Of a DNA stretch of 64,000 bases, positions 26,526-35,934 are shown piece after piece. The translations under genes and the position numbers were made by a program. The DNA comes from Rhizobium rhododendri (GTDB lineage: Bacteria; Pseudomonadota; Alphaproteobacteria; Rhizobiales; Rhizobiaceae): the NCBI RefSeq assembly GCF_007000325.2, contig NZ_CP117267.1, positions 744,001 to 808,000 of the forward strand. Reading direction: 5' to 3'. Position 1 is the first letter of the stretch. Every line of letters starts with the position of its first letter. The notes below the pieces were generated by a model. That model ran no database searches. It was not told the DNA's origin and was given only the letters and a program-made list of their open reading frames with translations.

Positions 26526-28751
26526 ATGATGCGGCAATACGAGCTTGTAGAGCGAGTTCAGAAGTACAAGCCCGATGCCAACGAAGCGCTTCTGAACAAG
26601 GCTTATGTCTATGCGATGCAGAAGCATGGACAGCAGAAGCGCGCCAGCGGCGATCCATATATTTCCCATCCGCTGGAAGTCGCTGCGATCCTGACGGATA
26701 TGCATCTCGACGAATCGACGATTGCGGTCGCCCTCCTGCACGATACCATCGAAGACACGACGGCAACGCGGGCCGAAATCGACGAGCTTTTCGGTGAGGA
26801 CATCGGCCGGCTGGTCGAGGGGCTGACGAAGATCAAGAAGCTCGATCTCGTCACCCGCAAGGCAAAGCAGGCTGAAAACCTCCGCAAGCTGCTGCTCGCC
26901 ATCTCCGACGATGTGCGCGTATTGCTGGTGAAGCTCGCCGACCGCCTGCACAACATGCGCACGCTCGACCACATGCCGGCAGACAAGCGCGCCCGCATCT
27001 CGGAAGAGACGATGGACATCTATGCGCCGCTTGCCGGGCGCATGGGTATGCAGGATATGCGCGAGGAACTGGAGGAACTGTCCTTCCGCCATATCAATCC
27101 GGAAGCACACGACACAGTCACCAAGCGCCTCGAGGAGTTGTCGCAACGCAACGAGGGGCTGGTCAAGAAGATCGAAACCGAGTTGCGCGATCTCCTGGTC
27201 GCCAACGGCCTCGACAATGCCGTCGCCAAGGGCCGGCAGAAGAAGCCCTATTCCGTCTTCAGAAAAATGCAGTCGAAGTCCCTGTCGTTCGAGCAACTGT
27301 CGGATGTCTATGGCTTTCGTATCATCGTTGACGATCTGCCTGCGTGCTACCGGGCTCTCGGCATCGTCCACACGCGCTGGCGCGTCGTTCCCGGTCGTTT
27401 CAAGGATTACATCTCCACGCCCAAGCAGAACGACTACCGTTCGTTACACACCACCATCGTCGGCCCGTCGAGCCAGCGCATCGAGCTGCAGATACGCACC
27501 CGGCGCATGAACGAGATTGCCGAATACGGCATTGCAGCTCACGCGCTCTACAAGGATCAGAACGCGGCGGAAGGTGATCTGCTGTCGCGTGAAAGCAACG
27601 CATACTCATGGCTGCGCCGCACTATCGAGGCATTGGCGGAAGGTGACAGTCCGGAGGAGTTTCTTGAGCATACCAAGCTCGAACTGTTCCAGGATCAGGT
27701 CTTCTGTTTCACGCCGAAGGGCAAGCTTATCGCGCTGCCGCGCGGCGCAACGCCGATCGACTTTGCCTATGCCGTGCATACCAACATCGGCGATACGACA
27801 GTCGGTGCCAAGATCAATGGTCGGATCATGCCGCTCGTCACACGGCTTGCAAACGGCGACGAGGTCGAGATCATTCGCTCCGGCGTACAGGTGCCTCCCG
27901 CCGCCTGGGAAGAGATCGTCGTTACCGGCAAGGCGCGCGCCGCCATCCGTCGCGCCACCCGCATGGCCATCCGCAAGCAATATGCCGGCCTCGGCTACCG
28001 CATCCTCGAGCGTACATTCGAGCGCGCCGGCAAGATATTTACCCGCGACGCCCTCAAACCGGCGCTGCACCGGCTTGGCCAAAAGGATGTCGAGGATGCC
28101 ATTGCTGCCGTCGGGCGAGGGGAGATGTCGTCGCTTGACGTGCTGCGCGCGGTCTATCCTGACCACCAGGACGAACGGGTGACGGTTAAGCCTGCCGGCG
28201 ACGAGGGCTGGTTCAATGTCCGCAGCGGCGCCGGTATGATTTTCAAGATACCTGGCCAGAGCAAGGTCGCCGATCTCGCCAATGCCGGCATTGACGACCT
28301 CGAAACCCTGCCGATCCGCGGACTGGCTGCCGACGTGGCCGTACATTTCGCGCCGACGGGTGCAGTGCCCGGGGACCGTATCGTCGGTATCCTCGAGAAG
28401 GGCCGGGGAATCATCATCTATCCCATCCAGTCGCCTGCGCTGCAACGCTTCGACGACCAGCCGGAATGCTGGATCGACGTGCGCTGGGATCTCGACGAGG
28501 CCAACAAATCGCGGTTCACCGCCCGCGTGCTGATCAATGCTCTCAACGAACCCGGCAGCCTTGCCAAGATCTCGCAGACAGTCGCCGACATCGACGTCAA
28601 CATCCGTATCTTCAATACCGTGCGTGTTGCAGCCGATTTCACCGAGATGGCACTCGATGTCGAAGTCTGGGATCTGCGCCAGCTGAACCAGATGTTGCTG
28701 CAGTTGAAGGACCTCGACTGCATTGCCACGGTTAAGCGGCTTTATGAATAA
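26526..28751 (+). CDS. rsh: Bifunctional (p)ppGpp synthetase/hydrolase (Rel/SpoT homologue)
   Basis: 741 residues, full-length Rsh. HD hydrolase domain about 25-180 (SHPLEVAAILTDM with the metal histidine near 45; LLHDTIEDT near 70), RelA/SpoT synthetase domain about 235-350 (YGFRIIVDDL; KQNDYRSLHTTIVGP), TGS domain about 385-445 (TPKGKLIALPRGATPIDFAY), a helical/CC region, and a C-terminal ACT domain from about 660. It makes and degrades the stringent-response alarmone. Rhizobia usually have this single long enzyme. GGAG precedes the start; ATG codons at 26526 and 26529. Confidence 0.97.
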   Translation: MMRQYELVERVQKYKPDANEALLNKAYVYAMQKHGQQKRASGDPYISHPLEVAAILTDMHLDESTIAVALLHDTIEDTTATRAEIDELFGEDIGRLVEGLTKIKKLDLVTRKAKQAENLRKLLLAISDDVRVLLVKLADRLHNMRTLDHMPADKRARISEETMDIYAPLAGRMGMQDMREELEELSFRHINPEAHDTVTKRLEELSQRNEGLVKKIETELRDLLVANGLDNAVAKGRQKKPYSVFRKMQSKSLSFEQLSDVYGFRIIVDDLPACYRALGIVHTRWRVVPGRFKDYISTPKQNDYRSLHTTIVGPSSQRIELQIRTRRMNEIAEYGIAAHALYKDQNAAEGDLLSRESNAYSWLRRTIEALAEGDSPEEFLEHTKLELFQDQVFCFTPKGKLIALPRGATPIDFAYAVHTNIGDTTVGAKINGRIMPLVTRLANGDEVEIIRSGVQVPPAAWEEIVVTGKARAAIRRATRMAIRKQYAGLGYRILERTFERAGKIFTRDALKPALHRLGQKDVEDAIAAVGRGEMSSLDVLRAVYPDHQDERVTVKPAGDEGWFNVRSGAGMIFKIPGQSKVADLANAGIDDLETLPIRGLAADVAVHFAPTGAVPGDRIVGILEKGRGIIIYPIQSPALQRFDDQPECWIDVRWDLDEANKSRFTARVLINALNEPGSLAKISQTVADIDVNIRIFNTVRVAADFTEMALDVEVWDLRQLNQMLLQLKDLDCIATVKRLYE

Positions 28752-28941
28752 TTAACCGCGTCGCAGGTGCCGGAGGCGCCATGTGCATCTTTTATGATCG
28801 TTTCTTAGTCATTTTGTCGCAGGTAATGGCCTACATATGCATAGAATGCATGGCTGCACTGGTAATCGGGCGTTGGTCATTAACGCCTGCACGAGCTATA
28901 TTCACCTCATCGAAAGAAACAAACCAGATGAGGAAATGACA

Positions 28942-29091
28942 ATGTTTGGTCCCTTCAAGAAATTCGCCCGCGCCCTCCGCGTTCCTAGTGTTGAAGAACG
29001 CGAAATGGCTTACCTTAACGGTTCTAACGACCGCTTTGATCTTGAGTATCGTCAGCGTCAAGTCGACCGTGGTGCATTCCGCAACCGTTAA
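28942..29091 (+). CDS. DUF3563 small protein (49 aa)
   Basis: A 49-residue protein beginning MFGPFKKFARALRVPS, with EEREMAYLNGSNDRFDLEYR in the middle and ending VDRGAFRNR. This resembles the small DUF3563 proteins widespread in alpha- and betaproteobacteria; function is unknown. GAGGA at 28930 gives good spacing to the ATG at 28942; an in-frame ATG at 28936 is closer than ideal. It stands alone after rsh and is followed by two hairpins. Confidence 0.75.
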   Translation: MFGPFKKFARALRVPSVEEREMAYLNGSNDRFDLEYRQRQVDRGAFRNR

Positions 29092-29119
29092 TCGACAGTA
29101 GACTTACGAAATGGGAAAG

Positions 29120-29142
29120 GCGGCGTGCAAATGCAACGCCGC
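29120..29142 (+). terminator. Hairpin after DUF3563 gene
   Basis: GCGGCGT pairs with ACGCCGC, with three further inner pairs, 28 bases after the stop. No T-tract. Confidence 0.5.
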
Positions 29143-29144
29143 TT

Positions 29145-29173
29145 GCGAGTGGTAAAACACTTGCACCACTCGC
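29145..29173 (+). repeat. Second hairpin in tandem
   Basis: GCGAGTGG and its perfect complement around a 13-base loop, immediately after the first hairpin. It may be part of a compound terminator or an RNA structure. Confidence 0.5.
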
Positions 29174-29231
29174 TAAAAGAAGCGCATGAGCGCTCTTGTC
29201 ATCGCGGCTTCGCCTGCACTAGATATGCCGC

Positions 29232-29822
29232 ATGTTATTTCGCCGAAGAAAACCACAGAAGCTAACTGAAAAGCTGCGCGACATGGTCTGGCCCCGCAAG
29301 GGCTTCATGCGTCCTGTCCGCTATTTCCAGAGACGCATCGTTCGCCTCAGTGCTTCCCCGCATGCCATTGCGGCTGGTTTTACTGCAGGCATCCTTGTTT
29401 CATGGACGCCCGTGATCGGTGTACATATCGTCATCGCTTTCGTGCTGGCTTACATCGTTCGCGGCAACCTGCTTGCAGCAACCCTCGGCTGCCTTGCGGC
29501 CGGCAATCCTTTTACCTACCCCTTCATTTGGGCCATCACCTGGGAGATCGGGCACCTGATCCTCGGGCGCGATAGCGGCAACCAGGGCGGATCCATCGAC
29601 CTCCCGGCGCTGTTCCACCAGCTCGACGTCTGGCAATTGTGGGATGTCGTCCTGAAGCCGATGCTGATTGGCGCCATTCCCCCTGCCATCGTCTCTGGTG
29701 TCATCGTCTACAGCATCACGTTCTACGGTGTCCGGGGCTTTCAGCGCCGCCGCAAGGCACGGCTTATGGAGCGCGCCCGCGACCGCGTCACGCTTGCAGT
29801 CGAGAATGCATCCAGCGTCTAG
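29232..29822 (+). CDS. DUF2062 membrane protein
   Basis: 196 residues. A basic N terminus (MLFRRRKPQKLTEKLR) and two or three membrane helices: SPHAIAAGFTAGILVSWTPV near 38, then IVIAFVLAYIVRGNLLAATL near 63, with the family-typical AAGNPFTYPFIWAITWEIG near 87. A C-terminal helix at about 150 is followed by a basic tail. DUF2062 proteins are inner-membrane proteins of unknown activity. It lies 33 bases upstream of acpS on the same strand, the regular rhizobial order, and probably shares its transcript. Confidence 0.88.
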   Translation: MLFRRRKPQKLTEKLRDMVWPRKGFMRPVRYFQRRIVRLSASPHAIAAGFTAGILVSWTPVIGVHIVIAFVLAYIVRGNLLAATLGCLAAGNPFTYPFIWAITWEIGHLILGRDSGNQGGSIDLPALFHQLDVWQLWDVVLKPMLIGAIPPAIVSGVIVYSITFYGVRGFQRRRKARLMERARDRVTLAVENASSV

Positions 29823-29855
29823 GCGCAAGGTATCGCGTCTACCAGGAGATCCGGC

Positions 29856-30260
29856 ATGATCATCGGCATCGGCAGTGATTTGATCGACATCCGTCGGGTC
29901 GAAAAATCCATCGAGCGCTTCGGAGAGCGTTTCACCGGACGTTGCTTTACCGCCCTCGAACGCCAGAAATCCGACGGCCGCAAGAACCGTGCGGCGTCTT
30001 ACGCCAAACGTTTCGCGGCGAAGGAGGCCTGCTCGAAGGCCCTTGGCACGGGGCTTGCCCAGGGCGTGTTCTGGCGCGACATGGGCGTCGTCAATCTCCC
30101 GAGCGGCAAGCCGACCATGCAATTGACGGGCGGAGCTGCCGATCGCCTTGCCGCGATGATGCCGGCTGGCCACAAGCCCGTCATTCACCTGACCATCACC
30201 GACGACTTTCCGTTGGCTCAAGCCTTTGTGATCATCGAGGCTGTGCCCGCGACATCCTGA
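29856..30260 (+). CDS. acpS: Holo-[acyl-carrier-protein] synthase
   Basis: 134 residues. It transfers 4'-phosphopantetheine from coenzyme A to acyl carrier protein. Conserved metal/CoA motifs: [20 protein letters not shown] at residues 4-23 and [14 protein letters not shown] near 55. Length is normal for bacterial AcpS. It lies between the DUF2062 gene and lepB; GGAG occurs upstream of the ATG. High confidence. Confidence 0.96.
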   Translation: MIIGIGSDLIDIRRVEKSIERFGERFTGRCFTALERQKSDGRKNRAASYAKRFAAKEACSKALGTGLAQGVFWRDMGVVNLPSGKPTMQLTGGAADRLAAMMPAGHKPVIHLTITDDFPLAQAFVIIEAVPATS

Positions 30261-30374
30261 TGCCTTGCTTCAGTCGCTTTTCATGCGGGTGGCATTGCAG
30301 CAGTGATATGAAGCGGCTAGAGAGTGCCTGACAGTCAATTGCGCCGGTGGGGTGCAAAAAAGGAATAAGACTTC

Positions 30375-31118
30375 GTGTCCGAGAAAGCCGTAAAGCAGCC
30401 GAATGCCCTGTGGGAAAACGTCAAAGTCATCGTTCAGGCATTGCTCCTGGCAATGGTGATCCGGACGGTGCTTTTCCAGCCCTTCACCATCCCGTCCGGC
30501 TCGATGATGCCGACGCTGCTTGTGGGCGACTATATCTTCGTCAACAAGTTCGCATATGGCTATTCGAAGTACTCCTTACCGTTCTCGCCCAATCTCTTCA
30601 GCGGACGGATATTTGCAAGCGAGCCGAAGCGCGGCGATGTCGTCGTCTTCCGGTTCCCGCCCAATCCCGAGATCGATTACATCAAGCGCCTTGTCGGCTT
30701 GCCGGGCGACCGCATCCAGGTCAAGGACGACCTTCTCTATATCAACGGCCAGGCCGTGCCGCGCGCGCCGGACGGCAGCTTCACGTCGGATTACAAGCAG
30801 GATCCAGGCGAAGACGTTCCGGTGTTCCGCGAAACCTTCGACAATGGCAAGACGTTCGACACGCTCGACCAGTCGCCTGTGTCGCGTGGCGACAACACGC
30901 AGGAGTTCGTCGTTCCGCCAGGTCATTATTTCATGATGGGCGACAACCGCGACAACTCGCTGGATAGCCGTTTCGACGTTGGTTACGTGCCGGCTGAAAA
31001 CCTTGTCGGTCGCGCAAGCGTCATCTTCTTCTCGCTGGGCAATGACACCTCCTTCCGCGAAATCTGGAAGTGGCCGAGCAACATGCGCTGGAACCGCATC
31101 TTCAAGGTCGTGCAATGA
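30375..31118 (+). CDS. lepB: Signal peptidase I
   Basis: 247 residues with one N-terminal membrane helix (KVIVQALLLAMVIRTVLFQP). The catalytic serine lies in IPSGSMMPTL near residue 42 and the general-base lysine in IKRLVGLPGDRI near 105. Box E-type GDNRDNSLDSR is near 193. It removes signal peptides from secreted proteins on the periplasmic face. The start is GTG 30375. Its stop codon overlaps the rnc start (ATGA), so lepB, rnc and era are translationally coupled. Confidence 0.96.
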   Translation: MSEKAVKQPNALWENVKVIVQALLLAMVIRTVLFQPFTIPSGSMMPTLLVGDYIFVNKFAYGYSKYSLPFSPNLFSGRIFASEPKRGDVVVFRFPPNPEIDYIKRLVGLPGDRIQVKDDLLYINGQAVPRAPDGSFTSDYKQDPGEDVPVFRETFDNGKTFDTLDQSPVSRGDNTQEFVVPPGHYFMMGDNRDNSLDSRFDVGYVPAENLVGRASVIFFSLGNDTSFREIWKWPSNMRWNRIFKVVQ

Positions 31119-31834
31119 CCAAGCTACAGGCACTTTCGTCGGCCGACCGTGCCAGACTTGAGGCAGCGATTGGTCACGAATTTGCCGAAAAGGAACGCCT
31201 CGACCGCGCGCTGACGCATGCCAGTGCGCGCACGGAAAAAGGTGCCAACTACGAGCGCCTCGAATTCCTCGGGGATCGGGTGCTCGGCCTTTGTATCGCC
31301 GAGCTTCTGTTCAGCACCTTCGGCAAGGCGGACGAGGGTGAACTCTCGGTTCGCCTCAATCAGCTTGTCAGCGCCGAAACCTGCGCGCAGGTGGCCGACG
31401 AGATGGAATTGCATCTGTTCATTCGCACCGGTGCCGACGTCAAGAAAACGACGGGCAAGCGGATGCTCAACGTCCGCGCCGACGTCGTCGAAAGCCTGAT
31501 TGCCGCGCTCTATCTCGAGGGTGGCCTGGAGGTGGCGCGGAAGTTCATTTTGCGCTATTGGGAGGGGCGGGCCATTCGCGCCGATGGCTCCCGGCGCGAT
31601 GCCAAGACAGAATTGCAGGAATGGGCCCACGCAAAGTTTGCCGTCAGTCCGGTTTACCGGATTGAAGACCGCAGCGGACCGGATCATGATCCCCGCTTCA
31701 CGGTGACGGTAGAGGTGGCGGGAACAAAGCCTGAGACTGGGACAGATCGCTCCAAGCGCGCCGCCGAACAGGTGGCCGCGACCAAGATTCTGGAGCGCGA
31801 AGGCGTATGGCAGAGTTCGTCTGCCGGAAAATGA
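31115..31834 (+). CDS. rnc: Ribonuclease III
   Basis: 239 residues. The catalytic domain has the family signature NYERLEFLGDRVLGLCIAE near residue 44 and the second acidic cluster NVRADVVESLIAALYLEGG near 121. A C-terminal double-stranded RNA-binding domain follows (DAKTELQEWAH to the AAEQVAATKILE helix near 225). It cleaves double-stranded RNA in rRNA processing and regulation. ATG 31115 overlaps the lepB stop; its own stop overlaps the likely era start, the same ATGA arrangement. Confidence 0.96.
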   Translation: MTKLQALSSADRARLEAAIGHEFAEKERLDRALTHASARTEKGANYERLEFLGDRVLGLCIAELLFSTFGKADEGELSVRLNQLVSAETCAQVADEMELHLFIRTGADVKKTTGKRMLNVRADVVESLIAALYLEGGLEVARKFILRYWEGRAIRADGSRRDAKTELQEWAHAKFAVSPVYRIEDRSGPDHDPRFTVTVEVAGTKPETGTDRSKRAAEQVAATKILEREGVWQSSSAGK

Positions 31835-32790
31835 CGGAAAAAATGACCGAAACTGAAGACACAAGCGCTGTTGACGGCGTGGCCGTAGCCGATGAACGCC
31901 CGACACGCTCGGGCTTCGTCGCCTTGATCGGGCCGACCAACGCCGGCAAGTCGACCCTCGTCAACCGCTTTGTCGGTGCCAAGGTGTCGATCGTCAGCCA
32001 CAAGGTGCAGACGACGCGCGCGATCGTGCGTGGTATCGCGATCCACGACCGCACCCAGATCGTCTTCATGGATACGCCCGGCATCTTCAAGCCGCGCCGC
32101 CGGCTGGACCGCGCCATGGTGACGTCTGCTTGGGGCGGCGCCAAGGATGCCGACCTGATCATGCTGCTGATCGACAGCGAGCGCGGTCTTCGCGGCGATG
32201 GCGATGCCATCCTCGAAGGCCTGAAAAACGTCTATCAGCCGAAGATCTTGGTGCTGAACAAGATCGACCAGGTCAAGCATGAAGACCTGCTGGCGCTGGC
32301 GCTGGCTGCCAACGAAAAGATCCCCTTCACCCAGACCTTCATGATCTCGGCCGAAAAGGGCCACGGTTGCGACGATGTCATGGACTATCTGGCAAAGACA
32401 CTGCCGGAAGGTCCGTGGTACTATCCGGAAGACCAGATTTCCGATCTGCCGATCCGTCAGCTGGCCGCTGAAATTACCCGCGAAAAGCTGTTCCTTCGCC
32501 TGCATCAGGAGCTTCCCTATTCCTCGCATGTCGAGACGGAGAAGTGGGAAGAGCGCAAGGATGGTTCGGTGCGCATCGAGCAGGTGATCTACGTCGAGCG
32601 CGATAGCCAGAAGAAGATTGCACTCGGCAAGGGCGGCGAAACGATCAAGGCTATCTCGAGCGCATCCCGCAAGGAACTCGGCGAAATCCTGGAGCAGACG
32701 GTTCATCTCTTCCTGTTCGTCAAGGTCCGTGAAAACTGGGGCGACGATCCGGCCCGGTTCCGAGAAATGGGGCTGGATTTCCCGAAGTGA
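31831..32790 (+). CDS. era: GTPase Era
   Basis: 319 residues from ATG 31831, which overlaps the rnc stop as ATGA. An in-frame ATG at 31807 would add eight residues. G-domain motifs: G1 GPTNAGKST, G3 DTPGIF, G4 NKID, then the C-terminal KH RNA-binding domain with GKGGETIKAISSASRKEL near residue 270. It binds 16S rRNA 3' end and helps 30S subunit maturation. Expression with RNase III makes sense, as both act in rRNA processing. High confidence. Confidence 0.95.
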   Translation: MTEKMTETEDTSAVDGVAVADERPTRSGFVALIGPTNAGKSTLVNRFVGAKVSIVSHKVQTTRAIVRGIAIHDRTQIVFMDTPGIFKPRRRLDRAMVTSAWGGAKDADLIMLLIDSERGLRGDGDAILEGLKNVYQPKILVLNKIDQVKHEDLLALALAANEKIPFTQTFMISAEKGHGCDDVMDYLAKTLPEGPWYYPEDQISDLPIRQLAAEITREKLFLRLHQELPYSSHVETEKWEERKDGSVRIEQVIYVERDSQKKIALGKGGETIKAISSASRKELGEILEQTVHLFLFVKVRENWGDDPARFREMGLDFPK

Positions 32791-32867
32791 CCCTCACTTT
32801 GGTACTCCACCCACAGGCTTCCTAACGGCGGGTCCGGACGGTCTCGCAGCAAGTTGCAAAGTTAGCT

Positions 32868-33620
32868 ATGAGCAAGACCGCCAATACGAATGATACCCGG
32901 ACCCCATGCGAGCTTTGCCCGCTGAGGGCGAAGCCGAGTTTTCGGGAGTTCGATGCCGACGAGCTCGATTTCGTCTCGCATTTCAAGCGTGGCGAACTCG
33001 CCGTCGATGCGGGCGCGACAATCCTCGTCGAGGGTTCGCACAGCGCCCACCTTTTCACCGTGCTTTCCGGCTGGGCCTTTCGCTACAAGGTCCTGGAAGA
33101 CGGTCGCCGCCAGATCCTTAATTATGTCATGCCCGGTGACCTTCTAGGTCTGCAGGGAACGATCATGGGCGAGATGCAGCACTCTGTGGAGGCACTTTCG
33201 CCGGTGACGCTCTGTGTGTTCGAGCGCGACAAACTGATGACGTTGTATAACAGGCATCCATCACTGGCATACGACCTGACATGGATCGCGGCACAGGAGG
33301 AGCGCATCCTCGATGAGCACCTGCTCAGCATCGGCCGGCGTTCGGCGCTGGAAAGGGCGGCCTATTTGCTGGCCTATCTGCATCAGCGTGTAAGTGCCAT
33401 CGAGCTGTTCAGCGGCAGGACTGTGCTGCCTGTCACCCAGCAGCATATTGCCGACACTCTGGGTCTTTCGATTGTTCACACCAACAAAACGCTGAAGAAA
33501 CTCGCCGAGCGCAAATTGATTCGCTGGCAGGAGCGCGGTTGCGACGTGCTGGACGGGCAAGGATTGGCCGATCTGGCGGAATGGAGCGGGATAAGCGGAG
33601 GTAAACGCCCATTCATTTGA
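32868..33620 (+). CDS. Crp/Fnr-family transcriptional regulator
   Basis: 250 residues: an N-terminal cyclic-nucleotide-fold sensor domain (LVEGSHSAHLFTVLSGWAFR near 53; YVMPGDLLGLQG near 86), a long dimerisation helix, and a C-terminal Crp winged helix (VTQQHIADTLGLSIVHTNKT near 193). Two N-terminal cysteines (C14, C17) and a central C116 recall Fnr-type iron-sulfur ligands, but the full four-cysteine set is absent. Ligand and targets are unknown. It sits between era and the response regulator on the plus strand and is probably transcribed alone. Confidence 0.9.
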   Translation: MSKTANTNDTRTPCELCPLRAKPSFREFDADELDFVSHFKRGELAVDAGATILVEGSHSAHLFTVLSGWAFRYKVLEDGRRQILNYVMPGDLLGLQGTIMGEMQHSVEALSPVTLCVFERDKLMTLYNRHPSLAYDLTWIAAQEERILDEHLLSIGRRSALERAAYLLAYLHQRVSAIELFSGRTVLPVTQQHIADTLGLSIVHTNKTLKKLAERKLIRWQERGCDVLDGQGLADLAEWSGISGGKRPFI

Positions 33621-33755
33621 TATCCGAATGAAAATACATGTCTTTTTTAAATGCTTAACCGCAGGAAACAGCATAGGTAGAGCGGGTCGTTAATTATAGG
33701 CGTTTGCACAACTATGGTAAGATGGCCCGAAACGACTACAATAGAGGGAAGGCAA

Positions 33756-34220
33756 ATGCCTTCCATCGACATGGCTGCGCGGAACGCCGGAGACCAAGAT
33801 GAGACTTCTACTGGCAGACTGCGCTTCGCACCGGCCTTCTTGGCAAGAAAGATGCCAATGATTCCGCAGCGCGTTCTCGTTCTCGAAGACAATCTTATCA
33901 TTGCGATGGAAGCGGAGGAAATCCTTCGTGAAATCGGCTCGACCAAGGTCGAGCTGGCGTCGAACCTCGACGAAGCTTTGGCAGCGATTAACCTCGGCCA
34001 ATATGATCTGGCTCTTCTCGACGTCAATCTTGGCGAAGCGATGAGTTTCAATTTTGCAAGGCTCCTGACGGAGCGCGGCATCCCCTTCGGTTTCGTCAGC
34101 GGATACTCCGATACGCAGGAGTTCCCAGATGACCTGCAGGATGCGCCACTGCTGGTGAAGCCGTTCGACGAACGGGCCATGCTACAGTTCCTGGCGAAGA
34201 TGTTTCCGGCCACCGTCTGA
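33756..34220 (+). CDS. Single-domain response regulator (CheY-like)
   Basis: 154 residues from ATG 33756, chosen for its GAGGG site seven bases upstream. The receiver domain covers about residues 35-150: RVLVLEDNLIIAMEAEEIL, the phosphoacceptor aspartate in LALLDVNLGEAM, GFVSGYSD with the switch residue, and LLVKPFDE with the conserved lysine. There is no output domain, so it probably acts through protein contact or a phosphorelay. No histidine kinase is nearby. The first 30 residues are a non-conserved extension; ATG codons at 33852 and 33858 could be the real start. Confidence 0.88.
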   Translation: MPSIDMAARNAGDQDETSTGRLRFAPAFLARKMPMIPQRVLVLEDNLIIAMEAEEILREIGSTKVELASNLDEALAAINLGQYDLALLDVNLGEAMSFNFARLLTERGIPFGFVSGYSDTQEFPDDLQDAPLLVKPFDERAMLQFLAKMFPATV

Positions 34221-34287
34221 AGCGGTTCTCGTGACAGCCTGCCTGCTTTCCACTAGACTTGTGTCTTCATAGGAACGAGTGCGTCGG

Positions 34288-35064
34288 ATGCAGTGGCAGG
34301 ACCAAGCCATCATTTTGGGTATCAAGCGCCTTGGCGAATCGAGTGTGATCGCCGAGGTGATGACCCATGGCCATGGTCGACATCTGGGGCTCGTCCGCTC
34401 CGGCCGCTCGCGTTCGATGCAGCCTGTGCTGCAGGCCGGGAACCAGGTCGAAGTCACCTGGCGCGCGCGGCTGGACGAGCATCTCGGCGAATTCCGCGTC
34501 GAGCCAGTGCGGCTCCGCGCAGCCCGGCTGATGGAAACCGCGACGGCGGTCTACGGGGTGCAGGCAATGGCAGCACTTCTTCGGCTGCTGCCCGAGCGCG
34601 ACCCCCATCCTCACCTCTACAACGCGCTCGACGTCATTCTGGAGAACCTGCATGATCCCGCCGATGCCGGCGAGCTTTTCGTGCGTTTTGAATTGGCCGT
34701 CCTCAACGACCTCGGCTTTGGCCTCGATCTGGCGGAATGCGCTGCGACCGGCGTGAGGGAAGACCTCGTCTACGTTTCTCCGAAGTCGGGCAGGGCCGTC
34801 AGCCGGGCTGCAGGTGCTCCCTGGGCAGACAAGATGCTGGCGCTTCCGGCCTTTCTGGCTGTCGGCAACGGCAAGGCGGCGGACGGGGAAAGTCTGGCCG
34901 CTGCGTTTCGCTTGAGCGGCTTCTTCCTCCACCGCCACGTCTACGAGCCGCGGGGCATCGATATCGGCGCAACCCGCCACGGTTTCGTCCAGTCGGCACT
35001 GAAGGCGCTGGACAGGGCAGCAGCAGCTGAGCTTGAAGAATCCCCCCAAGCGGTTCCGCTTTAG
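34288..35064 (+). CDS. recO: DNA repair protein RecO
   Basis: 258 residues. N-terminal OB-fold domain ([20 protein letters not shown], then [13 protein letters not shown]) and helical C-terminal domain ([20 protein letters not shown]). It loads RecA on SSB-coated DNA in the RecFOR pathway. ATG 34288 gives the family N terminus, though a GTG at 34279 is closer to AGGAA. Position downstream of rnc-era is conserved in rhizobia. Convergent with the MOSC gene, 13 bases apart. Confidence 0.93.
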   Translation: MQWQDQAIILGIKRLGESSVIAEVMTHGHGRHLGLVRSGRSRSMQPVLQAGNQVEVTWRARLDEHLGEFRVEPVRLRAARLMETATAVYGVQAMAALLRLLPERDPHPHLYNALDVILENLHDPADAGELFVRFELAVLNDLGFGLDLAECAATGVREDLVYVSPKSGRAVSRAAGAPWADKMLALPAFLAVGNGKAADGESLAAAFRLSGFFLHRHVYEPRGIDIGATRHGFVQSALKALDRAAAAELEESPQAVPL

Positions 35065-35077
35065 ACCGGTGCGCCAC

Positions 35078-35926
35078 TCACCGTCGCTTGAACGCCCAGC
35101 CTTCGCTGCGCTCTTCGATGATCTTCACGAGGTTGCCGACCTCGATCATGCCTTCACCACGGGGCACGGTATTCCAGCCGAACAGCGGGCCGGGGACGCG
35201 CCGGTCTGCAGACATCCTGAGGCGTCCCATGGAAGGCATCGGATTGGCGACGTCGCGAGAACCGGTGAGTTGATCCTGGGTGGTCATGATGCAGCGGGCG
35301 CAGGGTTTGACGAGATCCAGCCTAATGCCGTTGATCTCGATCGCCGCCCACCGATCCTCCTGCCACGGCTCTGGACAATCGATGACGATATTTGGGCGAA
35401 AGCGATCCATTCCGACGGGCGACGAGCCATGGGTGGCAAGGTCCTCGTTCAGGGCGGACAGCGAGCCGGTTGTCGTCACCAGGATCTGGAAGCCATCGGC
35501 AAAGGTCACAGGCGCTGCACTGCCGACCCAGGCTTCCTCCGCGAGGCGTTCCGATGCGTCGTCGAAAATCGCAAGTTTCACATCTCGGCCGAGCCAGTCG
35601 GACAAAGCCCGGTTGGTTGCCTCGTCGGCCACAGCAGCACTGACGATCGATTTCCAGATGTCCACATCGAGACGCGCGACCGGGCTGGGGCGCTGGACGA
35701 CGATATCGCTCTGTCCCTCCATACGCAGGAGGAGTGATCCATTGTTGGCTTCGACGGTGATCCGGGCCAGTAGCGGCAGTTCGCGCTGGGTGATCGCTTT
35801 TCCGTCGGGAGCCACCACCATGGCGCGCCGGTCGCCGACGAGGCCGAAGGCATCGACCGCCGAGGCCTGCAACGCGGTACCGCGTGCGCTCTTCACGGGG
35901 TAGATGAACAGGTCGCTGATACGCAT
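35078..35926 (-). CDS. MOSC-domain protein
   Basis: 282 residues: an N-terminal MOSC beta-barrel (ISDLFIYPVKSARGTALQAS, GDRRAMVV) and a C-terminal MOSC domain (FRPNIVID near 182; LVKPCARCIMTTQDQLTG near 212, containing the conserved cysteine). Such YcbX/YiiM-like proteins use the molybdenum cofactor and act on N-hydroxylated compounds or as Moco sulfurase relatives; the activity here is inferred. It lies eight bases after the HD-domain gene on the same strand. Confidence 0.9.
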   Translation of the reverse strand: MRISDLFIYPVKSARGTALQASAVDAFGLVGDRRAMVVAPDGKAITQRELPLLARITVEANNGSLLLRMEGQSDIVVQRPSPVARLDVDIWKSIVSAAVADEATNRALSDWLGRDVKLAIFDDASERLAEEAWVGSAAPVTFADGFQILVTTTGSLSALNEDLATHGSSPVGMDRFRPNIVIDCPEPWQEDRWAAIEINGIRLDLVKPCARCIMTTQDQLTGSRDVANPMPSMGRLRMSADRRVPGPLFGWNTVPRGEGMIEVGNLVKIIEERSEGWAFKRR

Positions 35927-35934
35927 GGTGCCTC

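Noticed and set aside
31115..31834. Arginine in the RNase III signature (EFLGDR instead of EFLGDS)
   Set aside because: This is a normal variant in alphaproteobacterial RNase III, with the acidic catalytic residues intact.
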